From Prorocentrum cordatum (Eukaryota; Sar; Dinophyceae; Prorocentrales; Prorocentraceae), in the NCBI GenBank assembly GCA_963575745.1, contig CAUYUJ010020592.1, forward strand, positions 53,964-117,963: 64,000 bases of DNA, written 5' to 3'. Under the pieces are notes generated by a model that had not been told where the DNA came from, did no database searches, and saw only the letters and a program-made list of their open reading frames with translations. The translations under genes and the position numbers were made by a program. Shown piece by piece: positions 22,131 to 33,240 of this stretch. Each line of letters opens with the position of its first letter. The first letter of the stretch is position 1.

Positions 22131-22249
22131 GCGTACATACACACATCGAAGACGCCGACGGTGAACTCCCGCCGCTCACAGCCATTTAGGATACGCCTAT
22201 GTGGTTAAACGTTTGGGCAACATTTGGCCTCGCTGTTAGACCATGCGTT

Positions 22250-22296
22250 CCCCCAGCCGTTGTGGAAGCCCTTCGGGCCTCCACAACGGCTGGGGG
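22250..22296. repeat. Isolated strong hairpin
   Basis: A 17-bp perfect stem (CCCCCAGCCGTTGTGGA with its reverse complement), one A/C mismatch, then GCCC/GGGC closing a TTC loop. It sits just before a GGCCTCTTGG-type array. There is no T-run after it, so a terminator role is not indicated. Confidence 0.85.
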
Positions 22297-22329
22297 ATGA
22301 GGAGAAGGATGCGGAGAAGGATGCGGAGA

Positions 22330-22640
22330 CCTGTTGGGCGCTTCTTGGGTGATTATTGGGGCCTCCTGAGAGCTTTGTGGGAGCCTCTTGGAGGCCTCGT
22401 GGGGGCTTCTTTGGTCCTCTTGAGGACCTTCTGGGGCTTCTTGGAGGCCTCTTTGGCCGTCTTGCAGTGTTCCTGGCCCGTCTGACGCCGTCGGAAACCG
22501 TTTTGCGAGCCCTGTGGGCCGTCTTCGCCGTTCCCTGACCTCCTGGACCATCTGGGAGGCCTATTTGAAGCGTTTTCGGACTGTTTTGAGGCCCTCCGGC
22601 ATGTTTTGGGGCCCCGTCGCCTCCAGAAGAGAAGGGTCAC
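22330..22640 (+). repeat. GGCCTCTTGG-type short-period repeat
   Basis: Degenerate tandem repeats of GGCCTCTTGG/GGCTTCTTGG cores spaced about 10-16 bp. The family recurs at 24.1, 31.3, 41.1, 42.8 and 60.3 kb in this orientation and at 52.4-57.6 kb reversed. Confidence 0.8.
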
Positions 22641-22740
22641 GCGAGAGCGCGCGAGACTGCCCAGGAGGGTCCTGGCGAGCGCCGGGCACTCGGGGCTGTG
22701 GCCCTCCGCTATGCAGGATTCCGGCACTTACGGAGCAATG

Positions 22741-22955
22741 TAATACTCCTCCTCCTCCTTCTTCCTCCTCCTCCTCCCTCCCTCCTCCCCCCTCCTCCTC
22801 CTCCTCCCCTCCTCCTCCTCCTCCTCCACTCTCCTTCCTCCTCCTCCCCCTCCCCCTTTCCTCCTCCTCCTCCTCCTCCTCCTCCTCCTGCTCTCCCTCA
22901 TCCTCCTCCTACTCCTATTTCTCCTCCTCCTCCTCCTCTTCCTCCTCCCGAGGAC
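22741..22955. repeat. CCT microsatellite
   Basis: Impure (CCT)n with short C-runs. Confidence 0.95.
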
Positions 22956-23518
22956 ACATGCGGAGGATTCTCTGTGGTACTCGAGGATACCCCACTCAGT
23001 GCCTCGCGGCACGGTGGCGGAGATATCTACGCGCTCGCCTGGCAATGCAGTGATCTTTCTGTGGCCAGTCATTTCTTGTTGAGTGATTTTTATTTGGTCC
23101 CTTGTCGTATTCACCGTCACTCAGAAGCATCTTTCTGGTAAGGTCTGGTGCACCTTACCGCTCTCGAAAAGCACCGCCATGGTCAGGCTACGCCAGGGAG
23201 GGGGGGGGACGTGCAAGTCTACCATACAAATTGGCCTGCGAGGGCGGTCAGAAAGTACGAAGTAAACGCGAGGCTCATGCCACACGACAGAGGTTCACAT
23301 GATACCATAACGATGGCAAGTCGTGGTCTCCCAAGCAGCAGCTCAGCTATGCTTCTGCACTCCCGATGTGCTTCTTGCTGTTTTCTTTCTCTTTGCCAGT
23401 TCGCGCCGTGCCTGTATTGATCAACCCTTCTCTTGCATGTGCGCTTCACCGCCACAGTGTCTCACGCCCTCCGTCTCCGCCTGCGGAGCGAGAGAGCCCT
23501 CCGCGGGCCCCTCGACCG
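22956..23518. other. No gene recognised
   Basis: GC-moderate unique sequence. A short frame at about 22956-23141 (GDIYALAWQCSDLSVASHFL) has mixed composition but no recognisable domain, start or splice support. I make no functional call. Confidence 0.3.
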
Positions 23519-23735
23519 GACTTGACCTTGACCCTCGTGCCTGTCTCAGCCTCGTGCGCGCCTGCCCTCACCTTCGGACTCGACCTTGACCTTGACCTCG
23601 ACCTTCGTGCCTGCCTTAGCTTCGTGCGTGCCTGTCTTGACCTTTTGACTTGACCTTGACCCTGACCTCTGTGCCTTGACCTTGGCCTTGACCTTCGTGC
23701 CTTGACCTTCACGCCTTGACCTTCCGCTGCCGCCC
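23519..23735. repeat. (CTTGAC)n hexanucleotide minisatellite
   Basis: Degenerate repeats of CTTGACCTTGACC with TTCGTGCC interruptions. Confidence 0.85.
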
Positions 23736-23868
23736 GCCGCCCGACCGTCTCGCGCACACACTGACGCCCGCGGACCGAGAAGTTGCCTTGCCAGTTCGGC
23801 AGCGTCCCCTGAAAAAAACGGCTGCCCGCCGTCCGCGGCGGCGAGAGGGAGAGAGAGAGGGAGAAAGA

Positions 23869-24076
23869 TCCTCCTCCTCCTCCTCCTCCTCGCCTCCTGC
23901 CTCCTCCTCCTCCTCCTCCTCCTCCTCCTCCTCCTCCTCCTCCTCCTCCTCCTCCTCCTCCTCCTCCCCCTCCTCTTCTTTGCCCTCCTCCTCCTCCTCC
24001 TCCTCCTCCTCCTCCTCCTGAGAGAAAGACAGAAAAGACGATATCACAAACTCTCCGAAATGGAGCCGTCGTCGTT

Positions 24077-24120
<44 letters not shown>

Positions 24121-24121
24121 A
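23869..24121. repeat. CCT array followed by GTC array
   Basis: (CCT)n at 23869-24020, a 45-bp spacer, then (GTC)n at about 24067-24121 ending in GTCGTACATCTTCACG. That junction resembles the GTC-GTAC anchor at 24443. Confidence 0.95.
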
Positions 24122-24129
24122 CATCTTCA

Positions 24130-24394
24130 CGGACTCACGCCCCACCGCCGATCCCCGAGGGTGCTTCGGCCTCTTGGGGCTACTTGATGGTTTCTTGGGG
24201 CCTCTTGCTGGTTTCTTGGGGTCCTGGCGGCCATGGTGGTTTCTTTGGGGCGGAGGGTCCGAAATGTAACTTCGATTTCCTTCTGTTGAGTCCTTGTTTG
24301 CCCTCTTGGGCCGTCTTGCGTCCTGTTGGGGGCCTGTCGGGGGGCCGCTTGGGCCCTCTTGGGCGCCTCTTGGGGCCATCCTGGGGCCCTCCCA

Positions 24395-24447
<53 letters not shown>

Positions 24448-24458
24448 ACAGATTTCTT
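24130..24458 (+). repeat. GGCCTCTTGG repeats leading into an anchored GTC array
   Basis: Short-period GGCCTCTTGG repeats, then GGCCATCCTGGGGCCC, (GTC)n at 24395-24445 and GTACAGATTTCTTTGC at 24443-24458. On the minus strand the order is GCAAAGAAATCTGTAC, (GAC)n, GGGCCCCAGGATGGCC, the same anchors as at 20.6 kb. Confidence 0.85.
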
Positions 24459-25044
24459 TGCACCGCCCACCCAACAGACAAGTACACGCGCCTCCCCCTG
24501 GTGGCCCGTCCCAGGCCGTGCAGGCGGCGGCCCCGGGCGAGCAGGCGGCGGAGGAGCCCGCGGCCGCGGCCCACCCGCTGCCCCGGCCGAAGCGGAAGCT
24601 GGAGGCCCTGGGGCTCGCGTGACGGGGGTCAGCAGCATAGTGGAGACCCCTGCCAGGAAACGCCCTGCTCGCCTCCGGGGTGCCCTGGGTTTCTCTCCGG
24701 TTTCTCGACGGCTTTGCGATCGGCCTCAGGGTTGGGTTGCTTGCTTGCGGAAGGGTTCTCGTGGTCGGGCCCCTGCTGCCAGGGGGGTCAGCCAGCCCGC
24801 TCTGGCTTCGCGCTTCGCGGTCCTCGTTTCTCCTCCCCCTCCTCCTCGTCCTCCTTTTCTCCCTTTGGGGGGGCGGCGCGAGAGCGCGAAGTTATTCGCG
24901 CTTCGCGCTTCGCGCAGCGCGAAGCGCGAAGTTGGGAGCCCTAGCTGCCAGGGGGGTCAGCCAGCCCGCTCTGGCTGACCAGGGCTCGGGAGGCACGTAG
25001 GGGCCGATCGTAAAGGCTGGACGGCCCGTGCCGCCGACCCACAA
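24459..25044. other. No gene recognised; 33-bp direct repeat
   Basis: GC-rich. A 33-bp sequence beginning GCTGCCAGGGGGGTCAGCC occurs identically at 24775-24807 and 24944-24976 and brackets a palindrome. No coding domain seen. Confidence 0.6.
24901..24931. repeat. 31-bp near-perfect palindrome
   Basis: 15-bp arms CTTCGCGCTTCGCGC and GCGCGAAGCGCGAAG around a single A. Further GCGCGAAG/CTTCGCGC words lie within 130 bp. Confidence 0.9.
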
Positions 25045-25084
25045 GGGGGACGACGTCGACGACGACGACGACGGCGACGACGAC

Positions 25085-25141
<57 letters not shown>

Positions 25142-25143
25142 AA
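25045..25143. repeat. GAC/GGC microsatellite
   Basis: (GAC)n with GGC interruptions. Confidence 0.95.
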
Positions 25144-26135
25144 ACAACATTTGGAATCTTGTCGGAGCCGGGGTCTGGGAGCCACGTGGGGAAGATTCCC
25201 TCTGTCTGCTCTTCGCTTACTCGAGTTATGGAGTTACCCAGTGGCTGGCTCGTCTTCGCGACCAGGCCAGGGCCGCGTCGGGTCTGTGCCGACCCGGTCC
25301 AGTGCGCCCCGAGCTCGGAGAAGGAACACGCACCGATACCGCTCCCCTTTCTCGTCTTCAACTTTTGTGGCCTCCTGGGAGGCCCTCGTCGACACGGCCG
25401 GATTCGCTCCGAGATTCTGGTCAGAACGCACTCCCGGAGACGTCTGGGGAGCAGCGGTGTCGGCTCCTGTCGGTTTCGCCCGAGGATTCCAGCGTGTTGT
25501 CAGACCAAGCGATGTCGCACAGTTTCGGGATCTGGGACCCTCACGGATTGATCGGGTTCGAGACATGCCACGGGAAGATGGGGTTTGGGGCTCTGGTCGT
25601 CGTGAGTGCTCACGATGCTGCAGTGTTTTTCGCTACGGCCGGATCTCAGGGTCCAGCGTGTTGGACAGAGCAGTGCGGAAGTGCATCTCCGTCCCAGAGC
25701 CCCTCATTGGGCCCCGGGGACTGGCCCTGGGCAGCGGTTGGGGTTTGGGAGACCCTGTTTTCAAATAGTCGATCTATCGGGTTTTTGGGCACGAAGAGAA
25801 GAGCAGGTTCGGACCTCGGAGAGAGGCACTGCTCCTGGAGGGCACCGCTCGCAGGTGAGCTGGATTCCGAGGGGATGTGGCACCGTCCCGGCCACACGGG
25901 CCTTTGCTGAGGGGAAGCGGCACCGCATGTGCAACGTCAGCCCATGGAGTCTGGAAGACATGGCGTCCTAGAGGCTCCCCGCCATTGTCAAGTTACTGGA
26001 GGCTCTTCTGGGCCCACGGGCTGTCAAACAATGTTTTGCGATGGTACGTCGGTCGTGGAAACTGTTCGACGCGGAGATCCCCGTGTGTATCCCTTTTCCT
26101 GGCGCTTCCGTTGGTGAGGGTTTGAGCAAGAGAAT
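25144..26135. other. No gene recognised
   Basis: About 1 kb of unique-looking sequence. 25383-25475 (ACACGGCCGGATTCGCTCCG...GGTCAGAACGCACTCCCGG) resembles 49885-49977 inside intron 1 of the transporter gene, so it is probably part of another dispersed repeat. No domain seen. Confidence 0.5.
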
Positions 26136-26343
26136 CTTAGCCTTATGTCGGGCGTGTCCATCTTCAGGGGGATTTTCGACGAAAAATAAAAACATACCCC
26201 CAAAATACCCCAAGAAGGTCAACAAATACTAGAGAAATAGTCCCCAGACTATTTTTGGACTATGTGTTGATGATTTTTGGGGTATCTTTTATTTTTCGTC
26301 GAAAATCCCCCTGTAGGGGGACAGGCCCGGCTTAATCTTAGCG
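26136..26343. mobile_element. Foldback element, family C copy 1
   Basis: About 208 bp with inverted arms of roughly 80 bp. The inner 25 bp are perfect: GGGGGATTTTCGACG continuing AAAAATAAAA at 26168-26192 and their complement at about 26287-26311. The outer arms (TCGGGCGTGTCC / GGACAGGCCCGG) are imperfect. The AT-rich centre has no coding capacity. Related copies are at 40448 and 49694. No duplication is visible. Confidence 0.75.
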
Positions 26344-26454
26344 TGTGGCGACTGGGCGATCCCTGGCTGTTCCCCCTAGGAGTGCTCAAGTGCTGTGCAT
26401 GTTACATGGGGCTGCCTTTGGGGCTCTGAAGGGAGAGGGGTGGGTGCCTAAACC

Positions 26455-27010
26455 AGCGTTTCATTAGACTCGCTCGAGACATCCTCACGATCTGCTCTGA
26501 AAGCAGAGTTCCAGCCACGACAAGAGCGCCTCGCTCAAGACATCCCCACAATCTGGCCGCGAACGGGCAAGTGTAACGCCTCCTGGCGGCTCCTTTCTGG
26601 TGTGCTAAACACGCGCCTCGCTCGAAACATCCTCACGATGTGCCCTGAAAGCAGCGGAGTCCCAGCCGCGAAGCGAGCAAACTTTTCCGACATCCTGGCA
26701 TTCTGGCCGCAAACGGGCGAATGTAACACGCCCCGTTGCGGCTCCTCCTTAGGATGTTTGAACGATCGCCTGGCTCGAGACATCCTCACGATCTGCTTCG
26801 AAAGCAGTCCCAGCCGCGAAAGGAGCGCCTCGGTCCGGACATCCCCACAATCTAGCCGCGAACGGGCGAGCGTAACACCCCTTGGCGGCTCCTCCGCGGT
26901 GGGCTACAGCAAGCGCCTCGCTCGAGACATCCTCACGATCCGCTAGGAAAGCAGAGGGTTACAGCTTAAGGCATCCCCACAATCTGGCCGCGAACGGGCG
27001 AGTGTACGAA
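26455..27010 (+). repeat. 150-bp tandem repeat, four units
   Basis: Units carry GAGACATCCTCACGATCTGC (near 26476, 26621, 26778 and 26924), GAAAGCAG, CAGCCGCGAA, ACATCCCCACAATCTGGCCG and CGAACGGGC. The period is about 150 bp. No gene. Confidence 0.85.
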
Positions 27011-27300
27011 CGTCTGTCCAGTCTACGTCTGAATAGTGAGCATCACCTTGGCGACGTACCCAACCCCTGCGCAATGCAGGGCAGGAGTAAATTGGGAGAT
27101 TTGACGAGAAGGCGGCAACGTGACATGGACGCATCTACTTCTGCGAGCGGCGTTCGGAAGGTTCGCAGGCCCCCAATCAAGGGAAATACGATGAGTAACT
27201 AAGTGAACCCCTGAGTCACTAAGGAAGACGCAAGGTCCAAAATGAGAAGGTGGGCAAGGGGCTTGAAACGTCGGTGGGGCAGCAACAACATGACATGACA
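27011..27300. other. No feature recognised
   Basis: Unique-looking sequence between two tandem arrays. Short frames only, no domain. Confidence 0.4.
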
Positions 27301-27785
27301 TGACCTCCCAAGGACGGCGAGGCCCCGCTCAGGTCTGCGCAGTGCCTCACTCCGCTGGACCCACCAGCAGCCTTCGAAAGTGGCGAGCCCACCAGAAGCC
27401 CTCGAAAGTGGCGACAATTTCGCAGATCGCGGCTCCCGGGGGACGGGGGGGTCCCGCTCAGGTCCGCGCGGTGCCTCACACCGCTGGACCCACCAGCAGC
27501 CTTCGAAAGTGACGACAGTTTCGCAGATCGCAGCCCCCCAGGGACGGGGAGGTCCCGCTCAGGTCCGCGCGGTGTCTCACTCCGCTGGACCCACCAGCAG
27601 CCTTCGGAAAGCTGACAGTGTCGCAGATCGCAGCCCCCCCAGGGGCGGGGGGGTCCCGCTCAGCTCATCCCGCTGGACCCACCAGCAGCCTTCGAAAGTG
27701 GCGACAGTTTCGCAGATCGCAGCCCCCCAGGGACGGGGAGGTTCCGCTGAGGTCCGCGCGGTGCCTCACTCCGTTGGACCCAGGA
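27301..27785 (+). repeat. 100-bp tandem repeat, five units
   Basis: Units contain CTCCGCTGGACCCACCAGC, CCTTCGAAAGTGGCGAC, TTTCGCAGATCGC and GGGACGGGGAGGTCCCGC. The period is about 100 bp, and one unit is internally shortened near 27620-27690. Long frames across it are repeat translations. Confidence 0.85.
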
Positions 27786-27829
27786 GGCGGGAGGCGGGAG
27801 AAGGAGACGCGACCGTGGTGCTCTATTCA

Positions 27830-28345
27830 AAACGTATGCCCAACCAAGGAGGGTTGGGAAAACAAATAATAGTCGTCCCGCTGTTCCAGTTCGATGCCAC
27901 GTCCCTGCGGTCGCGGCTGCACGCTGCTGCGCTGCTGTGGGATCAGCTTTGCATAGCGGAGCAAGCTAAATACTTGGGAGTAGTACTGGGCCTCGACAGC
28001 AGTGCTGCATCATGGGAGACGCCACTGGCAAAATACGCCGACCGCGCCAAGCAGTTGGCTGCCATGGGCTTGGGCTTGCAGAACAGCGCGGATGCGTACA
28101 AGACGTACGTCGCTTCTGTGCTGATGTTTGTGGCGCAACTGACCCCAGTGCCCGATGCGTTCGATGGCGTCGAGTGGTGAGGTGGGCTATCACGGAGCCC
28201 TTCCCCGACCCGACTGGCTGGACCACCCCGGCAACGATGAGGGACCTCAAGGAGGTCTTCCCCACCGAGCCAGTGGATGTCAGGCCCGCCGCCTGCGCTG
28301 CGCAGGGCCGCGTGGCCAGGCGGGAAAACTCGAGGCACAGAGGCC
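27830..28345 (+). pseudogene. LINE reverse-transcriptase C-terminal remnant
   Basis: Frame to 28180 contains AKYLGVVLGLDSS, SWETPLAKYADRAKQ, MGLGLQNSADAYKTYV and VLMFVAQLTPVP. This is the pattern after the catalytic core in dinoflagellate-type non-LTR reverse transcriptases (KYLGF.LGP, W..PL.K...RA, Y....SVL.FV.QL.P.P). After VEW the sense shifts frame to AITEPFPDPTGWTTPATMRD. Catalytic motifs are absent, so this is a 5'-truncated, frameshifted relic. Confidence 0.65.
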
Positions 28346-28720
28346 TTCGAGTACATGCGCGGGTTCCGGCGCGACGTTCGCGAGCCAAGTCAGCGCGCGC
28401 TTCGACAACAATATTCTGGTCATTCTGGCAACATCAAAGTGCGAGGTGCTGCATATCGAACGGTCGATACCTGGCGGCTGCTCCCTGGCGGCCACTCCCG
28501 TCGACCGCGAATTCACCAAGTCTAGCAAAGGATGGCAAGCTAGGGCGAACGATGCCTTCAGGCGCCGTCACCAGGGCAATTTCCGCAGGCATGCTCGCCG
28601 ACGCCTGGAACGGTGGTCGATCTAGGTGCCGCCTGGCCGCCGGACGTTTCCAGACTGGGGTCGTCTCCGCCGTCGTCGCGGCTACCATCGTTAGCATCAT
28701 CGGCTTTGCCGTCGCGCTGG
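28346..28720. other. No gene recognised
   Basis: Follows the LINE relic and may be its diverged 3' portion. No motif is visible. Confidence 0.35.
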
Positions 28721-28857
<137 letters not shown>

Positions 28858-29030
28858 TTTGTCGAACTGCTCACTTGGAACTCTTCAGTGTTGCGGCTCT
28901 CGGGCCTTGTTGCTTTGGCTCGATCATATTCATCCCCGCTGTCGTCGCCACTGCCGTCGTTAGCGTCATCGGCTTGGTCGTCGTTGTCATCGTTGGCCTC
29001 GTCATCGTCGTCGTCGCCGTTGTTGCCTGC

Positions 29031-30060
29031 TCTCCCCGCAGGGCCGACGGCCGTCCAGTGTGGACGAGGTGCTGGCGGAGCCCAGGCCAGTCGAGTGGCG
29101 CGCTCTCCCTCCGACGCTGCCAGGGGGAGGGAGGGAGGGAGGAAGGTGTACATACGACTACGGCGGGATATCGTCTTGGGGACTTCTCCTCCTCCTCCTC
29201 CGTTCATCCTCATCCTCCATCCCCCTTATCGTCGTCATCCCCCTTTGCGTTTTTCGGGATTCTTGGTCGCCTGGGCTGCGGACTCCAGGGAGGGAGGGAG
29301 GGAGGGAGGGAGGGAAGGAGGTTGGTTGACTGGTTGGTTGGACCCTTTCGGATCTAGTGTGAGTCTGCGGGCACGGCCTCTTCAGCGCGACTGCTGGGCG
29401 GAAGGCGGCCAAAAGAGGCTCTAATCTGGTCCAGCCCCAGCCATCGCTGTGAGGCCGAAGAGGGGAGGAAGGCCTCTCGAGGGCCTCAACGACGGTCAGC
29501 CACGCAGCGACGCCACCATAATGATCACCCATCATTGACCTTCAGGACGGCTGCTGAAAAATGCAGACCCAGGCCGACTCCTGGAGGACGCTTCGAGAGA
29601 CCCCGACAAGGCCCGACCCCGAGGACACCCCTTGCGGACCCGCGGACCCAAGCCAGCACCAGGGTCACCACCTGACCACCACGGCCCACCTCGCAATGGC
29701 ACCCCGACGAACCCACGAGAACCCCATGCACAAACGTCGTAGAGGTGGACCGGAGACGCATCTACAGCCTCCCGGAGGAGGAGGAGGAGGAGGAGGAGGA
29801 GGAGGAGGAGGAGGAGGAGGAGGAGGAGGAGGAGGACAAGACACTGCAGGGGAACGTCGCGCAGTGCACAGACGACCACCTGTGGGGAGGGGCGCCACGA
29901 ATGGACGTGCCACCCATGCCCTGCAGCATGCGGGGACCCACCGGACGGATCTCGGCCACCCGCACACAGGTCCCAAATTGTTATGAAATGAAGGCACCGA
30001 ATTCAAGAATTAGCGCGGCCTCAGAAGGCTGAGGCCGCCAGTGCCCAGAAGAAAAGGAAC
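29031..30060. other. No gene recognised; GGGA and GGA repeats
   Basis: Contains (GGGA)n at about 29287-29320, an earlier GGGAGGGA run near 29124, and (GGA)n at 29778-29835. The remaining sequence is GC-rich with no recognisable domain. Overlapping open frames on both strands reflect low complexity. Confidence 0.5.
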
Positions 30061-31038
30061 CTATGGCTCCACAAGGAGCCGAACCCATCGGGTTTCGGGG
30101 TCCGTGGCCAGGAGCGGCCTCGGACCAGGGATAAGCCGACCGTCGGCCTTCCCCTTGTCGGCGGGGTGCCGTCCCGAGAGAAGAAGGCGTCGGTTTCGCT
30201 GGGCACGCTCTGACATGGTGTGCCCTTCATGTGCTTGACAGTCTACCATGAAGTGGCCCGAAGTGCCAGTGCTGTATGGTCCGCACGAGACGCAAAGCAC
30301 CACCTGCCCCGAGGAGACCCAGAGGCGGTGGCCTCTCGCGGATTCCGCGGGGACCACTCCTCGCAACGGCACGGGGGCGGCGGGAATGGTTTCATCAGCC
30401 CTGGTGGGCCGATTGTTCCGTCCAGAGGTCGTGCGACGACGCTTGGCACTCGGCACAGAAGCAGGTCCAGGGCGCGTAGGGGCCACTGTAGAGGCAGACC
30501 TAGCGTCCCCAGGGGCCAAAACGTTATCGCTCGCAACCTGCAACAGGCTTGCATCAGGAGAGCTATACTCAATGGTTGTTTTAAAGTCGATTCGCCTCCT
30601 GACACTACGCGTGCTAGGAGACATGGGACGCTCACGCGTCCTGATGTCAGTAGGTTTCAAACGTTGATGACGGGCCTCCAGAGACTCGCCATCTCGCTCA
30701 CGCTTCAGGCCCTCCCTGCCCCTCGGAGTCCCTTGGAAGTCCACGAATCCAGGAGAGCCTAGGAAAGGGAAAGGCTGCAAGGAAATGGCAGCACGGCCGT
30801 CGGCGTGGGTGCCTGACGACGCACAGGACCAATGCTCACCGCCTCTACCGACCTCTTCCGAAAGCTGAGGACCACCAGGAGTCCCGACGTTCGGGAGAGC
30901 CGAAGCGACCTTATTCATCCCAGGGACAAAACCGCGGGCCAGGCACCTCTCGGCGCCCTTCCGCTGCACCGAAGTTTCGGTCTTCGCCCCAACCCTACAA
31001 AAATTACAATGCCATATATTCTCTCGTGTCTTAATCAT
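30061..31038 (-). CDS. Possible LINE-associated C-terminal ORF
   Basis: A 325-codon minus-strand frame of ordinary composition, unlike most frames here. Visible: a basic signal-like patch SAKRRRTTS; then GHRLWVSSGQVVLCVSCGPY, HFMVDCQAHEG and RNRRLLLSGRHPADKGK. A Cys-Cys pair followed by spaced Cys/His and a terminal GRHP resembles a zinc-binding tail I associate with dinoflagellate retroelement ORFs; this is recollection, not a search. The 5' side runs into a GGA array, so the N-terminus is uncertain. It could be a fragment. Confidence 0.4.
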   Translation of the reverse strand: MIKTRENIWHCNFCRVGAKTETSVQRKGAERCLARGFVPGMNKVASALPNVGTPGGPQLSEEVGRGGEHWSCASSGTHADGRAAISLQPFPFLGSPGFVDFQGTPRGREGLKRERDGESLEARHQRLKPTDIRTRERPMSPSTRSVRRRIDFKTTIEYSSPDASLLQVASDNVLAPGDARSASTVAPTRPGPASVPSAKRRRTTSGRNNRPTRADETIPAAPVPLRGVVPAESARGHRLWVSSGQVVLCVSCGPYSTGTSGHFMVDCQAHEGHTMSERAQRNRRLLLSGRHPADKGKADGRLIPGPRPLLATDPETRWVRLLVEP

Positions 31039-31218
31039 GAGGAGGAGGAGGAAGAAGCGGAGGAGGAGGAGGAAGCAGGAAGGAGGAAGGAAGAAGGAGG
31101 AAGGACGAAGGAGGAAAGAGGAGGAGCAGGAGCAGAAGCAGGAGCAGGAGGAGGAGGAGGAGGAGGAGGAGGAGGAGGAGGAGGAGGAGAAGGAGGAGGA
31201 GGAGCAGAAGGAAGAAGA
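31037..31218. repeat. GGA microsatellite
   Basis: Impure (GGA)n with GAA and GCA interruptions. Confidence 0.95.
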
Positions 31219-31254
31219 GTTATTTAATCGCTTCGCTCATTCCGCCGGCCCTCG

Positions 31255-31480
31255 AGCGCTCTATGGGGCCTCTTTGAAGCCTCTTGGGGGCCTCTTTGGG
31301 GCCTCCTAGGGGCCTCTTCGGGGCCTCTTGGGGGTCTCTTGGGGCTCCTCGGCGGCGTCTTGGGCTCCCCTGGGGCCTCTTGGGGGGCTCTTGGGGGCCC
31401 CTTGGGACAGGAGGGGGGGTAGTCGATTGCAGCCACCCCCTCGGAGGCCACGATCCTCGTGAGGGGTGGCGAAAAATAGC
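31255..31480 (+). repeat. GGCCTCTTGG repeats plus CGATCCTCGTGAGG module
   Basis: Short-period repeats to about 31415, then GCCACGATCCTCGTGAGGGG, TGGCGAAAAATAGCC. The same pairing of array and module is found at 41.1-41.5 and 42.8-43.2 kb. Confidence 0.8.
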
Positions 31481-31970
31481 CTCCCCCCTGGGGATCGCCC
31501 GGGGGTGAGCCGGGGATCGGCCGGGGTACTTTTCCTCCGGGGGCCCCCAGGGAACGCCCCGCGCGCGCGAACTAGAAATATTGTTGGTAGTTACCGGAGA
31601 TCTTAGCACGCCTCTGGCCCGTTGGGCCGGCGAATTCGTTTTCCTCGGCTAGGCGCGCTGTGATTGGCCACCAGAGGGATCCACGCGTGTAGTTCGAACG
31701 GATTTTGGAAAGAGGGATGGGGGTGGGCTGGGACTTTGCTATCGCTTTTTGTTTTCCCAACCATCATGTGGTGTTGGGTCCTCGTTTTGAAGAGACAGCG
31801 CCCCGCGTCCACTCACTCCTCACTCACTCCTCCTCCCTCTCCTTCCTCCTCCAATTCCTGCCTCTGCTCTCACGCGTGGCGTGATCACCAGTAGTATCGT
31901 CATCATCATCACCATCGCCATCATCCACATCGTCATCAGCATCGTGCATCTGCCCTCCGCATGTCAATTT
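31481..31970. other. No gene recognised
   Basis: Unique-looking sequence with a GGCCCGTTGGGCC palindrome at 31617. 31766-31810 (GTTGGGTCCTCGTTTTGAAG, AGACAGCGCCCCGCGTCCAC) is repeated at 32701-32742. A short ATC run lies at 31895-31955. Confidence 0.5.
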
Positions 31971-32655
31971 TGGGACACCCCTCACAGGTTTCGTGGCCCC
32001 ATATGGATCTCCACCTTGGGCCCCAATGGGTGTGGCCACATGCGTCCGCCACACCCCTCACGCGGGTCGTGGCCAAATAGGGAGCTCCACGGGAGGCCCC
32101 AGCGGCAGGGTCCGCATGCGTCCCCCTGCCCATTGTGGCACACCTGTCACACGCTTCGTGGCCCCATAAGGGTGCTCCACCGAAGGCCCCTGTGGCATGG
32201 TTCGCCTGCGTCCCCCCGCCCACTGGGACACCACTCACACGGTTCGGGGCCCCGTGGGGAGCTCTACCGAAGGCCCCAGTGGCAAGGTCCGCATGCGTCC
32301 CCTTGGCCATTTTGACACACCACTCACACGCTGCCCCATAGGGAGCTCTACCGAAGGCCCCCACGGCAGGGTCCGCATGCGTCCCCCCGCCCGTTTCGGC
32401 ACACCCCTCACACGGTTCGTGGCCCCATAGGGAGTTCCACCGAAGGCCCTACTGACAGGGTCCTCATGCGCCCCCCCGCCCATGTCGGCACATCCCCACA
32501 CGCTTCGTGACCCTATAGGGAGCTCCACCGAAGGCCCCAGTGGCAGGGTCCGCATGAGTCGCCCCGCTCATTTTGGCACACCCGTCGCAAGGTTCGTGGT
32601 CCCATAGAGAGCTCCACTGGAGGCCCCAGTGCAAGGGTTTGCATGTGTCGCCTCG
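31971..32655 (+). repeat. 90-bp tandem repeat, about eight units
   Basis: Units contain TCACACGCTTCGTGGCCCCA, TAGGGAGCTCCACCGAAGGC, CCCAGTGGCAGGGTCCGCAT and GCGTCCCCC. The same unit appears at 33795-33975 and 47156-47830. Long minus-strand frames across it are artefacts. Confidence 0.85.
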
Positions 32656-32782
32656 CAAATTTTGGCACCCAGTGGCAGGTTTTGTTCCAAACCATCCTGT
32701 GTTGGGTCCTTGTTTTGAAGAGACAGCGCCCCGCGTCCACTCCTTCCTTCCTCCTGCTGCCCCATCCCTTCTCCCGTTGCGC

Positions 32783-33155
32783 GTCCTCATCGTCATCGTC
32801 ATTATCATCGTCATCACCGTTCTCATCATCGTCGCCATCGCCATCATCCAAATCATCCACATCATCATCATCATCAGCATCAGCATCAGCATCAGCATCA
32901 TCATCACCATCACCATCACGATCACCATCATCATCATCATCATCATCATCATCGTCTCTGTCATCATCATCATCATCATCAGCATCATCATCAACATCAG
33001 CAGCGTCCTACGACCACCACCAGCATCATCGTCAGCATCATCATCATCATCATCATCATAATCAGCATCCTCATCATAGTCATCATCATCAGCATCATCA
33101 TCGTCAGCATCAACATCACCATCACCATCACCATCACTATCACCATCATCATCAC

Positions 33156-33240
<85 letters not shown>

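Noticed and set aside
22250-22296. Rho-independent-type terminator
   Set aside because: No U-tract follows, and such terminators are not expected in this kind of genome.
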